This document shows positions 39,188-50,799 of a stretch of 64,000 nt of DNA, piece by piece (within the stretch, counting starts at the first letter, position 1; every line of letters starts with the position of its first letter). This DNA comes from Pantoea rwandensis. GTDB lineage: Bacteria; Pseudomonadota; Gammaproteobacteria; Enterobacterales; Enterobacteriaceae. The stretch spans positions 97,409 through 161,408 of the forward strand of contig NZ_MLFR01000008.1 of the NCBI RefSeq assembly GCF_002095475.1, in the 5' to 3' direction. Made by a program: the position numbers and the translations under genes. The notes under the pieces are model-generated. The model worked only from the letters and a program-made list of their open reading frames with translations. It was not told the DNA's origin and made no database searches.

Positions 39188-39688
39188 AGCGCACCTCTGT
39201 TTTGCAAGCGGCAGGCAACGGATTGCTACCTGTCACGATCGTTAAAGGCTTCATCCTGAGAAAGACGGCCCAATAAAACTGAGCGAACACTTCAATCATA
39301 GTCCACTGTCGCCCATCCGAAACCGGAACTCAAACGAATTCTTTTGGCAGAAAATCATTCAAAAACCTTCGCTTAAGGGTTTGCTCATGACAAATGCGGG
39401 ATATTGCGATCATTGCAGAATAAAACTCTGTTTATAAGCGCATTGTATGACTGTGGCGCATTCTCCTGAAAAAAGATAAAAGCACTGCGTTGCGCATAAT
39501 AAATTGCTGATTAATGGCTTTTTAGCATAAAAAATCCTGATCTTTGCGCTACCTCATGATTTATGTGTGCAGAAAGGTGAAAAACATGTGAAATGTATCT
39601 GCTGAATGTAAGATTAAAACGAATGTCTGGTTATGCTAGCTCAGGCATTATTAATAGTTGATTATGCTTTTGCCGCGACGAGGGGCTT
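39188..39688. other. 501-base divergent spacer ycgB / dadA
   Basis: No gene seen. AT-rich toward dadA. TGTGA at 39587 with TCTGC six bases later is a weak CRP-like site; dadAX is CRP- and Lrp-controlled in E. coli, but no Lrp site can be claimed by eye. Confidence 0.5.
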
Positions 39689-40990
39689 ATGCGCGTAGTG
39701 ATTCTTGGAAGTGGTGTAGTCGGGGTGGCGAGTGCCTGGTATCTGGCGCAGGCTGGACATGAGGTTACCGTGATTGATCGCCAGCCTGCCGCTGCGCTGG
39801 AGACCAGTGCCGGTAACGCCGGACAGATCTCACCAGGCTATGCAGCGCCATGGGCAGCACCGGGGGTGCCGCTAAAGGCGGTTAAATGGATGTTCCAGCG
39901 CCATGCCCCTTTGGCCGTTCGTCTTGATGGCAGTCAATTCCAGCTGGAATGGATGTGGAATATGCTGCGTAACTGCGACATGCGTCATTATCAGGAAAAT
40001 AAAGGCCGTATGGTGCGCATCGCAGAATACAGCCGCGATTGCCTCAAAGCCCTGCGCGCTTCTACCGGTATCGCCTATGAAGGCCGGCAGGGGGGGACGC
40101 TGCAATTGTTTCGCACTCAACAGCAGTTTGAAAGTGCCAGTAAAGATATTGCCGTGCTGAAAGAAGCGGGTGTGCCTTATGAATTGCTGGAAGCGCATCA
40201 GTTACACAGTGTGGAACCCGCGCTGGCGACCACAGCACACAAACTCACGGGCGGTTTGCGTCTGCCTAATGATGAGACGGGCGACTGCCAACTCTTCACC
40301 CAACGCCTGGCCGAGATGGCGGCTGCGGCAGGGGTTACTTTCCGCTACAACACCTCGGTTGACCAGCTGCTGCGTGAAGGTAATCGCATTTACGGCGTGA
40401 AGTGTGGCGACGAAGTGATCAAAGCGGATGCATACGTAGTCGCCTTTGGCTCCTATTCGACGGCCTTGCTCAAAGATATCGTATCTATCCCGGTCTATCC
40501 CCTGAAAGGCTACTCGCTCACCATTCCTATTAAGAATCCTGAAGCTGCGCCGGTTTCAACTATCCTCGATGAAACCTATAAAGTTGCGGTTACGCGCTTT
40601 GACGATCGCATTCGAGTAGGCGGCATGGCGGAAATTGTTGGTTTTAACACCAAACTGACGCCCGCACGACGTGAAACGCTGGAGATGGTCGTCAGCGATC
40701 TTTATCCTGAAGGTGGTTTTGTAGAACAGGCCACATTCTGGACTGGATTGCGTCCGATGACGCCAGACGGTACACCGATTGTCGGGCGCACGCCGCTCTC
40801 CAATCTCTATCTCAACACCGGTCACGGCACGCTGGGATGGACCATGGCCTGTGGTTCCGGTCAGCTTTTGGCCGATTTGATTTCCGGTCAGAAACCGGCG
40901 ATTGCCGCAGACGATTTATCGGTGCTGCGCTACCTGCCGGGTTTCGAACCCCATTCGTCGCCGCTGCGGAATGCTAACGCGGCACGTTGA
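39689..40990 (+). CDS. dadA: D-amino acid dehydrogenase small subunit DadA
   Basis: 433 residues (E. coli 432). Membrane-associated flavoprotein oxidising D-alanine to pyruvate in L-alanine catabolism. N-terminal FAD-binding [17 protein letters not shown] (Rossmann GxGxxG) followed by VTVIDRQ, and C-terminal [17 protein letters not shown] and [16 protein letters not shown] segments. GAGGGGC precedes the ATG. Paired with dadX 21 bases downstream as an operon. Confidence 0.96.
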   Translation: MRVVILGSGVVGVASAWYLAQAGHEVTVIDRQPAAALETSAGNAGQISPGYAAPWAAPGVPLKAVKWMFQRHAPLAVRLDGSQFQLEWMWNMLRNCDMRHYQENKGRMVRIAEYSRDCLKALRASTGIAYEGRQGGTLQLFRTQQQFESASKDIAVLKEAGVPYELLEAHQLHSVEPALATTAHKLTGGLRLPNDETGDCQLFTQRLAEMAAAAGVTFRYNTSVDQLLREGNRIYGVKCGDEVIKADAYVVAFGSYSTALLKDIVSIPVYPLKGYSLTIPIKNPEAAPVSTILDETYKVAVTRFDDRIRVGGMAEIVGFNTKLTPARRETLEMVVSDLYPEGGFVEQATFWTGLRPMTPDGTPIVGRTPLSNLYLNTGHGTLGWTMACGSGQLLADLISGQKPAIAADDLSVLRYLPGFEPHSSPLRNANAAR

Positions 40991-41011
40991 GACCTCAGGG
41001 AGAGCACAAGC

Positions 41012-42082
41012 ATGTCACGTCCTACTGGCGCCACGATCAATCAACAGGCGCTGCGACATAATCTGGCGATCGTGCGGCAGGCTGCACCGCAGTCACGTGT
41101 GTGGTCTGTGGTAAAAGCCAACGCTTACGGGCACGGTGTGGCTCGCGTATGGCAAAGCCTGGCGCAGACCGATGGTTTTGCGCTGTTGAATATGGAAGAG
41201 GCGATCCTGTTACGTGAGCAAGGATGGAAGAAACCTATTCTGCTGCTGGAAGGTTTTTTTCATGCGGAAGATTTAGCCTTAATCGATCGTTACCGTCTCA
41301 CAACCAGCGTACACAGCAACTGGCAGATTCAGGCGTTGGCCAAAGCCACGCTGTCTGCGCCGATTGATATCTATCTCAAGATCAACAGCGGCATGAACCG
41401 CCTGGGCTTTCGTCCCGAGTTGGCGCATGCTGCTTGGCAAAAATTGCGTGCTCTGCCTAATGTTGGCGAGATGACACTTATGGCGCACTTTGCCGATGCG
41501 GAAAACCCGGAAGGCCTGATCGAGCCCATGAAGCGCGTGGAACTGGCTGCGGAAGGTCTTAACTGCCCACGTTCGCTCTCAAATTCTGCGGCAACGCTGT
41601 GGCATCCAGAAGCCCATTTCGACTGGGTTCGTCCCGGCATCATCCTTTATGGGGCATCGCCGAGTGGTGACTGGCAGGATATTGCCAGTACCGGGTTGCA
41701 ACCCGTGATGACACTGACCAGTGAGATTATTGGTGTGCAACAGCTCAATGACGGCGACGGTGTCGGCTACGGCTACCGCTATCACGCCTCGGGGGCACAA
41801 CGCATCGGCATCGTTGCCTGTGGTTATGCCGATGGTTACCCGCGCCATGCTCCAACGGGGACGCCAGTCAGTGTCGATGGCATCCGTACACAAACGTTGG
41901 GCGCGATTTCGATGGATATGATGATGATTGACCTTGAACCCTGCCCGCAGGCCGGTATTGGCTCGAAAGTCGAGCTATGGGGGGAGCAGGTGAAAATCGA
42001 TGAGGTCGCGAAAGCGGCCGGCACGGTGGGCTACGAGCTGATGTGTGCGCTCGCGCCCCGCGTGCCGGTTGAGATTATTTAA
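41012..42082 (+). CDS. dadX: Catabolic alanine racemase DadX
   Basis: 356 residues, same as E. coli DadX. PLP-dependent; the Schiff-base lysine is K35 in WSVVKANAYGHG, the second catalytic base tyrosine is in VGYGYRYHA, and SMDMMMIDL is the usual C-terminal-domain motif. Supplies D-alanine to DadA for degradation. Its last 8 bases overlap the tail of the convergent MFS gene. Confidence 0.96.
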   Translation: MSRPTGATINQQALRHNLAIVRQAAPQSRVWSVVKANAYGHGVARVWQSLAQTDGFALLNMEEAILLREQGWKKPILLLEGFFHAEDLALIDRYRLTTSVHSNWQIQALAKATLSAPIDIYLKINSGMNRLGFRPELAHAAWQKLRALPNVGEMTLMAHFADAENPEGLIEPMKRVELAAEGLNCPRSLSNSAATLWHPEAHFDWVRPGIILYGASPSGDWQDIASTGLQPVMTLTSEIIGVQQLNDGDGVGYGYRYHASGAQRIGIVACGYADGYPRHAPTGTPVSVDGIRTQTLGAISMDMMMIDLEPCPQAGIGSKVELWGEQVKIDEVAKAAGTVGYELMCALAPRVPVEII

Positions 42083-43268
42083 GCGCGGTCACACTGCCGT
42101 GCATTTTCCTACTGCAGCGCCAGGCGATCAGGGCCAGCGCTGCACCCACTAACATCATTAATGCCAGCGCAGATTTTTCTGCTACAGGTAGCGCGACAAT
42201 CGCCAAGCTACCGCCCGCGCCACACGCCATCTGAATAAAACCCTGCAGTGCCGCTGCAACGCCGGCTTGCTGTTGATACGGCTCCAGCGCGTAACTGGTG
42301 GCTGGACCAACGGTAAAAGCCAGGCCTGCTACGGAGATGGCAACCGGGAACATATACAGCGCCCAATGAGTTTGCCACGCAGAAGGCAACAGATACATGC
42401 CCGCTACTAGCAGCAGAGCTCCCATCAGCATCGCGAAAAAGCCCATCGACAGACAGAAAGGACGCCCCGCTTTACGGATGGTCTTATTGACAAACGCACT
42501 CACCAACATGATCCAGAATCCGTTGGCCCCGAAGGCAAAGGAGAACTGCAGCGGCGTCAGGCCTCCTTCCGTCATGAGTACATGTGGTGCGAGTGAAACG
42601 TAGGTCAATACCATGCCCAGTGCACCCGCATTGGCGAATGCAAAGGCGAGAAAGCGAGGTTCACGTGCGATGGCGGCATACTGTGCCAGAGGTAAACCTT
42701 TGACACGCAGCGTGTCCGCTGGGCGTGTTTCCGGTAGGAAAAACACCACAATGACGCCAATCACGGCGGCATAGCCACACAGGAACCAGAAGGGGGCACG
42801 CCAGCCGTAGGCTTCAGCGAGAATACCGCCAAGCAGTGGTGCTAATGCAGGCACAATATTTAAGGCTCCGTTCAGGAAGCCATAAGCACGCGCAGCTTCG
42901 TCACCGCTAAGCCGGTCGCGGACGCCACTGAAGGCAACCACCGCCGTGCAACATACGGCGCAGCCTTGGATTAAGCGTGCGAGGAAAAACACTGGCCACA
43001 GGGTGGCTGTTGCCGCCACGGCGCTGCCGATGATATAGAGCCCCAAGCCAATTAACGCGATTGGCTTACGACCATAATTATCGACCAAGGGACCCGTCAC
43101 CAGTTGACCGATGCCCATCACCAGTAAAAACAGTGGGATTGTGGTCTGGATCACACTCACCGGGCTGTTGAGGCCTTCAGCGATTTGTGGGAGGGTCGGG
43201 AGGTAGAGATCGATGCCGAGAGGTGCCAGCAGCACCAAGCTTAAAAGCAGCAGGGTAAATTTTTGCAT
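42075..43268 (-). CDS. Bcr/CflA-family MFS drug efflux transporter
   Basis: 397 residues with 12 predicted helices. Family signatures: APLGIDLYLPTLPQIAEGL in helix 1, GQLVTGPLVDNYGRKPIAL (motif A) and PALAPLLGGILAEAYGWRAPF (motif C region). It belongs to the same family as bicyclomycin exporter Bcr and YdhC but I cannot assign a substrate. E. coli has no gene between dadX and cvrA, so this and wbaP are additions at this locus. Overlaps dadX tail-to-tail. Confidence 0.88.
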   Translation of the reverse strand: MQKFTLLLLSLVLLAPLGIDLYLPTLPQIAEGLNSPVSVIQTTIPLFLLVMGIGQLVTGPLVDNYGRKPIALIGLGLYIIGSAVAATATLWPVFFLARLIQGCAVCCTAVVAFSGVRDRLSGDEAARAYGFLNGALNIVPALAPLLGGILAEAYGWRAPFWFLCGYAAVIGVIVVFFLPETRPADTLRVKGLPLAQYAAIAREPRFLAFAFANAGALGMVLTYVSLAPHVLMTEGGLTPLQFSFAFGANGFWIMLVSAFVNKTIRKAGRPFCLSMGFFAMLMGALLLVAGMYLLPSAWQTHWALYMFPVAISVAGLAFTVGPATSYALEPYQQQAGVAAALQGFIQMACGAGGSLAIVALPVAEKSALALMMLVGAALALIAWRCSRKMHGSVTALK

Positions 43269-43383
43269 TACGAACCAGAAACGTCCTGTTAAACAAGCGG
43301 GAAGGGTAATGACTTAGCGCGGAAAAGGAAAGGAATAAAAAAGGCGATGTCTGCCGGTCGAGCACAGCATCGCCATGAGAGTA

Positions 43384-44850
43384 TTAGTAAGCGCCGTCGC
43401 GACGTAAAACGACACCTGCGGTCTTAAACAGAATGGCGATGTCGGTCCATAAGGCCCAGTTCTTCACATACCAGGAATCAAAGTAAACGCGCGTATCGTA
43501 GTCGATATCATTACGACCGCTGACTTGCCACAGCCCGGTCATACCCGGTTTCGCCATCAGGTAATAATCCACATCGCCCGCATAGCGCTCCAACTCGGCT
43601 TCAATGACCGGTCGTGGTCCCACCAGACTCATCTCACCGCGAATCACGTTCCATAACTGAGGTAGTTCATCGAGGCTGGTTTTACGCAGGAAATTACCAA
43701 TTTTGGTGACGCGCGGATCGTTCTTCAGTTTGAAATCACGGTCCCACTCGGCGCGAGCTTCTTCGCTGGTAGCCAGTAATTTTTGCAGCACTTCCTGCGA
43801 GTTAGTTACCATGGAGCGGAATTTCAGGCACTTGAATTTCTCGCCATCCTGTCCAACGCGCTCGTGGCCGTAAATGGCATTGCCGCCGTCGCGTTTCACC
43901 ATGGCACACAGCAGGCCAAACACCGGTGCAAGGAACAGCAGCAGCAGGGATGCCACAACAATATCAAAGGTACGCTTGAGGAAGCGGGAAGAACGTTTTG
44001 CCAGATTGTTACTGACCCGCAGAATCATCACTTCATGGCTGAAGATGAACGACATATCTGTGCCATACAAGGGAACACCGCGCAGCGTAGGGATCACGGA
44101 AATCGAACGACACTTCATCTTGGACAGGAACTTCAACCACTTGTCACGGACAACCTGCTGCTCAAATTCGGTAGCCACGATAAATTGCGTATTGTCGCGG
44201 TCCATGGTTTGCCAGTTAATATCTTTCCAGGTTACCACGGGGACGCCATTCACGTTTTCCGGCTGATGTTCGTCATCCAGTGAAATAAACGCCTGCACGT
44301 TATATCCGAGAATTTCTTCACTCTGGAGCGCAGCATAAGCTTCCATCGCGTTCTTACCAGAACCAATGATAATGGTCTCTTTCTGCCATTGACCCGCACG
44401 GTTAATGGCACGCTTCACCACGGCACGCATCAGCGGCAGCAGTAGCAGGGCGTAAGTCCAGCTAAATACCCAGACCATGCGTGAGAAGTCCCATTTGGAG
44501 AACGCGATCAGCGCCAAATCCAAAAGGGAAAACACGAACAAGGTTTTAACAATCTCTTTTAATTCAAACCAAAACGGCTTGCGGTAAGTGTAATGACGCA
44601 TGCGCACCCAAAACCAAGCGGTGCAAAGTACAGAAAGGCCAAGCTGCGCAATAAAACGATATTCGATCTGCTGCGGCGGGATAAAAGTGTCCAGTTCTCC
44701 CCAAATACCCTGAACGGTTGCGGCAGATAAGAATAACGCCAGATTAAGAGCAATGAGATCGGAGAAACTAAGGGCGACTTTTGCGATGAGATTTTTTCGC
44801 AATCCGCTCCATGAACGGGTTGCATCATTCATTACCAATGTACTTGCCAT
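43384..44850 (-). CDS. wbaP: Undecaprenyl-phosphate galactose phosphotransferase WbaP-type
   Basis: 488 residues. Four to five N-terminal helices (about 22-135), a central Rossmann-like domain (IIIGSGKNAMEAYAAL) and a C-terminal bacterial sugar-transferase domain with KFRSMV, LRKTSLDELPQLWNV, GEMSLVGPRPVIEAE and the terminal RRDGAY typical of WbaP. It transfers sugar-1-phosphate, usually galactose, from UDP-sugar to undecaprenyl phosphate, starting O-antigen or capsule/exopolysaccharide repeat units. Unusually, no other polysaccharide gene is nearby. WcaJ (glucose) specificity is the main alternative. Confidence 0.88.
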   Translation of the reverse strand: MASTLVMNDATRSWSGLRKNLIAKVALSFSDLIALNLALFLSAATVQGIWGELDTFIPPQQIEYRFIAQLGLSVLCTAWFWVRMRHYTYRKPFWFELKEIVKTLFVFSLLDLALIAFSKWDFSRMVWVFSWTYALLLLPLMRAVVKRAINRAGQWQKETIIIGSGKNAMEAYAALQSEEILGYNVQAFISLDDEHQPENVNGVPVVTWKDINWQTMDRDNTQFIVATEFEQQVVRDKWLKFLSKMKCRSISVIPTLRGVPLYGTDMSFIFSHEVMILRVSNNLAKRSSRFLKRTFDIVVASLLLLFLAPVFGLLCAMVKRDGGNAIYGHERVGQDGEKFKCLKFRSMVTNSQEVLQKLLATSEEARAEWDRDFKLKNDPRVTKIGNFLRKTSLDELPQLWNVIRGEMSLVGPRPVIEAELERYAGDVDYYLMAKPGMTGLWQVSGRNDIDYDTRVYFDSWYVKNWALWTDIAILFKTAGVVLRRDGAY

Positions 44851-45227
44851 AAAACCTGCTCTCTTTTCTTAAGTAAAAGATGGCCTGACCAGAATCAAGT
44901 ACGCGCTCAGGAGTAATCCACTAAAAGCAGAAAAAAATGATTATTCAGTGAGATATAAATAAGTGCTGCCATAAGCGCTGCACGGGAAGGACCGTTTAAG
45001 ACGTGATAAACGTCACAAAAAGCTGCAGCAACGTTTAAGAGTATGCAGGAGTTATTTGACGGAGTTAATATGGAAATAGTCCTAAAAGGAAATAAATGCT
45101 TAAAGAAATAATGAGCTAGCGAATTGAATTCTAAGGTTAAAAGTAAAAAATCAGGAGATATAGCGCTTCATTTTAAGCCTGCTTTTAGGAATTACCGCCA
45201 TACGAAGCGGATGGCGGTGTGGAAATA
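44851..45227. other. 377-base spacer upstream of wbaP
   Basis: No convincing gene. It should hold the wbaP promoter. TAAGAGTATGCAGG at 45036-45049 has partial similarity to RcsAB boxes, weak. A perfect 8-bp hairpin ACCGCCAT / ATGGCGGT lies at 45194-45218, just after the 77-residue gene's stop, without a T run. Confidence 0.5.
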
Positions 45228-45461
45228 TCAGGCGGGTTTTTTTAATACCCAGCGGTCTTGCTGTTTATCATAATGTCCGATTTGCAGATCCACAGGTTCT
45301 CCATCGATCCACGCCGGTACACTGGTTTCATGATCCCAGCCGTCGAGTTGGTAACTCAGGCCGGGGTTGGTATTACAGGGAATGCTGACGGTCTCGAGTT
45401 TGTCAGCATTCAACTCTGCATCAATGATCTCGTAACGACCAATCTTCACTACGTGTCCCAT
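45228..45461 (-). CDS. Uncharacterised 77-residue protein
   Basis: I do not recognise it. The small, acidic, probably cytosolic protein starts MGHVVKIGRYEIIDAELNAD and ends DRWVLKKPA, with one cysteine (IPCNTNPGL) and no signal peptide or membrane helix; the predicted character is mostly beta strands. The opposing strand is also open, but protein-like composition, a GGAGAG ribosome site before the ATG and 77-base spacing after nhaP2 on the same strand favour this gene. It may be co-transcribed with nhaP2. It lies where E. coli has no matching gene that I recall. Confidence 0.7.
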   Translation of the reverse strand: MGHVVKIGRYEIIDAELNADKLETVSIPCNTNPGLSYQLDGWDHETSVPAWIDGEPVDLQIGHYDKQQDRWVLKKPA

Positions 45462-45538
45462 TCATCTCTCCCGTTTGAGCTGGGTGTAATAGTGATCATA
45501 GTCGTTGATACGCAGTTTTGGTGGTTTGAGGACTCGGA

Positions 45539-47266
45539 TTACTCTTTGTCTTCCATTACACGAACCCCAATTTTGACGATCTGGTTGTCTTCTTTTTCCG
45601 CTACCGTCCAGGTCAGTTGGTTCCACTCTACCTGGTCACCCACCACTGGCGTGCTGCCGAGTAAACCCATAACCAGCTGGCCCAGTGACTGCTGATCGTT
45701 AGTCGCTTCATCCAGCTCCAGGCCGTAAATTTGGGCGACATCACGCAACCGCGCATCGGCATCAAGAATAAAGTCGCCGAAGAAACGTTGGTCGAGTGCA
45801 ACGGGCGGTGATTGGCTAAACATTTTGCCAAGTGCGGGTAAATCACGCTCGCGACCAATCACACACAGCACATCGCCCTCTTTAAGCCGCGTGTTGCCAT
45901 TCGGATGCATCAGCGCATTGTCACGGAACAGGGCAGCGATACGCGTCTCGCGCGGCATTTGCAGGTCTCGCAGTGCAGCACCCACGCACCATTTATCAGC
46001 ACCGAGTTGATATACGAACTGTTCCCATGGGTTCTCCGGATGGATATCCAGGCCGACGCGGCTGATCGGCGATGCGGTGGGTGGCACCACCACTTTTGCA
46101 CGTTTGGCGGCATAACCCAGCGACGTGCCTTGCAACATCAGTGAGACTAACACCACGAAGAACGCGATATTGAAATAGAGCTTGGAGTTTTCCAGACCGG
46201 CCATCATAGGGAAAACGGCGAGGATAATCGGCACCGCCCCGCGTAAACCTACCCAGCTGATAAAAATGCGCTCGCGACCGGTAAACCCTTTAAACGGCAA
46301 CAGACCGACCAGAATAGACAGTGGCCGCGCCACCAGAATCAGCCACAGAGACAAAATCATCGCAGGCACCGCGATGTGCCACAAATCAGAAGGCGTGACC
46401 AGCAAGCCGAGCACAATAAACATGCCGATTTGGCTGAGCCATGCCATGCCGTCGAAGGTTTGCAAAATACCGTGACGGTTGCGAATCGGGCTGTTGCCGA
46501 GCAAGAAGCCGCACAGGTAGACCGCCAGAATACCGCTGCCTTCCATCACCGTGGTGAGTGCAAAGACAATGATGCCACCGCTCACCGCCAGCAGAGGATA
46601 TAAACCCTGTGCCAGGTTAATACGGTTAATCAGCTGTTGTAATGCCCAGCCGCCGCCCAGCCCTAACACGATGCCGAGGCCAAATTGTTGAACTAAGTGC
46701 ACCACAAACATCCAGCTTAAGCCCGACTGGCCCTGCTGAATCATGTCGATCAACGTGATGGTCAGAAACACTGCCATGGGGTCGTTGCTACCGGATTCGA
46801 TCTCCAGCGTGGAGCTCACACGTTCATTCAGGCCTTTATCGCCAAGGAGTGAAAACACGGCTGCGGCATCGGTAGAGCCAATGATCGCGCCAATCAGAAA
46901 ACCTTGCATTAAATCCAGCTTGAACAGCCAAGCCGCGGCCACACCGGTTAAACCTGCCGTGATCATTACGCCTACGGTGGCTAAGGATAAAGCCGGCCCA
47001 AGTGCAACCTTGAACGAGCTGGCTTTGGTGCGCATCCCGCCATCCAGCAAAATGATGGCCAGTGCAAGGTTGGAAACCAGATAGGCAACGGGATAGTTAT
47101 CAAAGGCGATGCCACCAATACCATCAACACCCGCTAACATGCCCAATGCCAGGAAGATGACCAGGATAGGAATTCCCAGACGTGACGAGAAGGAGCTCAA
47201 AAGAATACTTGCTGCAACCAGCACGGAACCAATTATAAAGACACTGTAAATCATGCTGGCATTCAA
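45539..47266 (-). CDS. nhaP2: K+/H+ antiporter NhaP2 (CvrA)
   Basis: 575 residues (E. coli 578). CPA1 antiporter with about 12 N-terminal helices (to about 390), conserved [12 protein letters not shown] and [13 protein letters not shown] motifs for cation binding, and a C-terminal TrkA-C/CorC-like regulatory part including [16 protein letters not shown]. Exports K+ (or other monovalent cations) for protons and influences cell-volume control. In E. coli cvrA follows dadX as here, but two genes have been added between. Confidence 0.95.
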   Translation of the reverse strand: MNASMIYSVFIIGSVLVAASILLSSFSSRLGIPILVIFLALGMLAGVDGIGGIAFDNYPVAYLVSNLALAIILLDGGMRTKASSFKVALGPALSLATVGVMITAGLTGVAAAWLFKLDLMQGFLIGAIIGSTDAAAVFSLLGDKGLNERVSSTLEIESGSNDPMAVFLTITLIDMIQQGQSGLSWMFVVHLVQQFGLGIVLGLGGGWALQQLINRINLAQGLYPLLAVSGGIIVFALTTVMEGSGILAVYLCGFLLGNSPIRNRHGILQTFDGMAWLSQIGMFIVLGLLVTPSDLWHIAVPAMILSLWLILVARPLSILVGLLPFKGFTGRERIFISWVGLRGAVPIILAVFPMMAGLENSKLYFNIAFFVVLVSLMLQGTSLGYAAKRAKVVVPPTASPISRVGLDIHPENPWEQFVYQLGADKWCVGAALRDLQMPRETRIAALFRDNALMHPNGNTRLKEGDVLCVIGRERDLPALGKMFSQSPPVALDQRFFGDFILDADARLRDVAQIYGLELDEATNDQQSLGQLVMGLLGSTPVVGDQVEWNQLTWTVAEKEDNQIVKIGVRVMEDKE

Positions 47267-47462
47267 CGGCGTTCTCCTGCAGAAATGAACGAATTTGACG
47301 AAGTGCGGGGATTCACACAGACAAGATGAAAAGATAATGCCTTATCAATAGCTTGTCAGCGGTTAATTACACATTTTTTCAATCTACGGAGCACTATCCC
47401 ATAGATGGCCAAATTAGTGTGAAAAAACAGCGGGTGATTTAGATAAATGAGAGGCGGTGCGG

Positions 47463-47491
47463 AAAAGAAAAAGCCGGTCATAGACCGGCTT
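47463..47491 (-). terminator. Terminator of yeaG-yeaH
   Basis: On the minus strand stem AAGCCGGTC / GACCGGCTT with a 3-base loop is followed by TTTCTTTTCC, immediately after the yeaH stop. Confidence 0.88.
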
Positions 47492-47496
47492 GATAG

Positions 47497-48864
<1,368 letters not shown>

Positions 48865-50799
48865 TTATGACGATTTACGCACGCGCAAATACCATTCGCA
48901 CAGCAGACGTACCTGCTTGCGGGTATAGCCTTTCTCCATCATGCGATCGACAAAATCATCGTGTTTTTTCTGTTCGTCCGTTGAGGTCTTGGTGTTAAAC
49001 GAAATCACCGGCAGCAACTCTTCGGTATTGGAGAACATTTTCTTCTCGATAACCGTGCGCAGTTTTTCGTAGCTGGTCCAGTTCGGATTGCGCCCACTAT
49101 TCTGTGCACGGGTACGCAGCACAAAGTTGACGATCTCGTTACGGAAATCTTTCGGGTTACTGATCCCGGCAGGTTTCTCGATTTTTTCCAGCTCGGCGTT
49201 CAGTGATTCGCGGTCAAACAGCTGGCCGGTGTCGGGATCGCGATACTCCTGATCCTGAATCCAGAAGTCAGCATAGGTCACATAGCGGTCAAAGATGTTC
49301 TGACCATATTCAGAGTAGGATTCCAGATAAGCCGTCTGAATCTCTTTGCCAATAAACTCGGCATACTTCGGAATCAGATAACCCTTCAGATGCTCAAGAT
49401 ATTTTTCAGCCAGATCTTGTGGGAACTGTTCGCGTTCAATTTGTTGCTCCAGTACGTAGAAGAGGTGCACTGGGTTGGCCGCCACTTCGGCATGGTCAAA
49501 GTTGAACACGCGCGACAGGATCTTAAAGGCAAAACGGGTTGAAAGGCCATTCATGCCCTCATCCACCCCAGCGTAATCGTGATACTCCTGCCAGGATTTG
49601 GCTTTAGGGTCAGTGTCTTTCAGGCTTTCACCGTCATACACGCGCATTTTGGAGTAAATGCTGGAGTTTTCCGGATCTTTCAAACGTGACAAGATCGAGA
49701 AGCGAGCCAAGGTTTCCAGCGTGCCTGGGGCGCATGGTGCAGTGGTCAACTCACTGTGATTCAACAGTTTGTCGTAAATCTTGATCTCCTCGGACACGCG
49801 CAAGCAGTAAGGCACTTTGACAATGTAAACGCGGTCAAGGAAGGCTTCGTTGTTCTTGTTGTTACGGAATGTCACCCACTCTGATTCATTCGAGTGCGCA
49901 AGGATGATGCCGTTAAACGGTAGGGCGGAAATCCCCTCAGTCCCGTTATAGTTACCTTCCTGCGTAGCGGTCAACAGAGGATGCAGCACCTTGATGGGTG
50001 CTTTGAACATCTCAACGAATTCCATGATGCCTTGGTTGGCGCGGCACAGTGCACCAGAGTAGCCGTAAGCGTCAGGATCGTTCTGAGCATGGTTTTCCAG
50101 TTTACGGATATCCACTTTACCCACCAACGCAGAGATATCCTGGTTGTTCTCATCACCCGGTTCAGTCTTGGCAATTGCAACCTGTTCGAGGATGGAAGGC
50201 CAGACCTTCACCACTTTGAAGCGAGTAATATCGCCGCCAAAATCGTGCAGGCGTTTGGCGGCCCACGGCGACATGATGGTGCCCAAGTAACGACGCGGTA
50301 CGCCATACTCTTTTTCCAAAATATTGGCGTCTTCCTGTGGGTTGAACAGGCAAAGAGGATGGTCGTTCACCGGGCTACGTTCGCCATCGGCACTGAGCAC
50401 GTAAATAGGTACGCGCTGCATCAGAGCTTTTAGACGTTCGGCAAGGGAAGACTTACCGCCACCGACCGGCCCCAATAAATAGAGAATTTGTTTCTTCTCT
50501 TCCAAGCCTTGCGCAGCATGTTTTAGGTAAGAGACGATCTGTTCAATCGCTTCCTCCATACCGTAAAACTCTTCGAAAGCGGGGTAGCGTCCCATGACGC
50601 GATTCGAGAAGATTCTGGAAAGGCGTGGCTCCTGCGCCGTGTCAACCATCACCGGCTCACCGATAGCCATCAATAGTCGCTCTGCAGCGTTGGCGTATGC
50701 ACTGCGATCCTGCTTACAGATAGCGAGGAATTCCTGCAATGAGAACTCTTCATCCTTGGCAGCTTCATAACGCTGACGATAGTGATCGAATATATTCAT
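48865..50799 (-). CDS. yeaG: PrkA-family serine protein kinase YeaG
   Basis: 644 residues, same as E. coli YeaG. AAA+-like N-terminal domain with Walker A GPVGGGKS at 110-117 and a C-terminal PrkA kinase-like domain. In E. coli it is a stress kinase needed for adaptation to sustained nitrogen starvation, and is also RpoS-linked. First gene of yeaG-yeaH. A sigma-54 type promoter lies about 90-105 bases upstream of the ATG. Confidence 0.96.
   Translation of the reverse strand: MNIFDHYRQRYEAAKDEEFSLQEFLAICKQDRSAYANAAERLLMAIGEPVMVDTAQEPRLSRIFSNRVMGRYPAFEEFYGMEEAIEQIVSYLKHAAQGLEEKKQILYLLGPVGGGKSSLAERLKALMQRVPIYVLSADGERSPVNDHPLCLFNPQEDANILEKEYGVPRRYLGTIMSPWAAKRLHDFGGDITRFKVVKVWPSILEQVAIAKTEPGDENNQDISALVGKVDIRKLENHAQNDPDAYGYSGALCRANQGIMEFVEMFKAPIKVLHPLLTATQEGNYNGTEGISALPFNGIILAHSNESEWVTFRNNKNNEAFLDRVYIVKVPYCLRVSEEIKIYDKLLNHSELTTAPCAPGTLETLARFSILSRLKDPENSSIYSKMRVYDGESLKDTDPKAKSWQEYHDYAGVDEGMNGLSTRFAFKILSRVFNFDHAEVAANPVHLFYVLEQQIEREQFPQDLAEKYLEHLKGYLIPKYAEFIGKEIQTAYLESYSEYGQNIFDRYVTYADFWIQDQEYRDPDTGQLFDRESLNAELEKIEKPAGISNPKDFRNEIVNFVLRTRAQNSGRNPNWTSYEKLRTVIEKKMFSNTEELLPVISFNTKTSTDEQKKHDDFVDRMMEKGYTRKQVRLLCEWYLRVRKSS

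Noticed and set aside
45070..45111. 13-codon frame with a GGAG site upstream of wbaP
   Set aside because: Very short Lys-rich peptide in an AT-rich region with no known homologue; chance is likely.
45258..45695. 145-codon plus-strand frame opposite the 77-residue gene and nhaP2
   Set aside because: Overlaps the well-supported nhaP2 C terminus on the other strand; composition is not protein-like.
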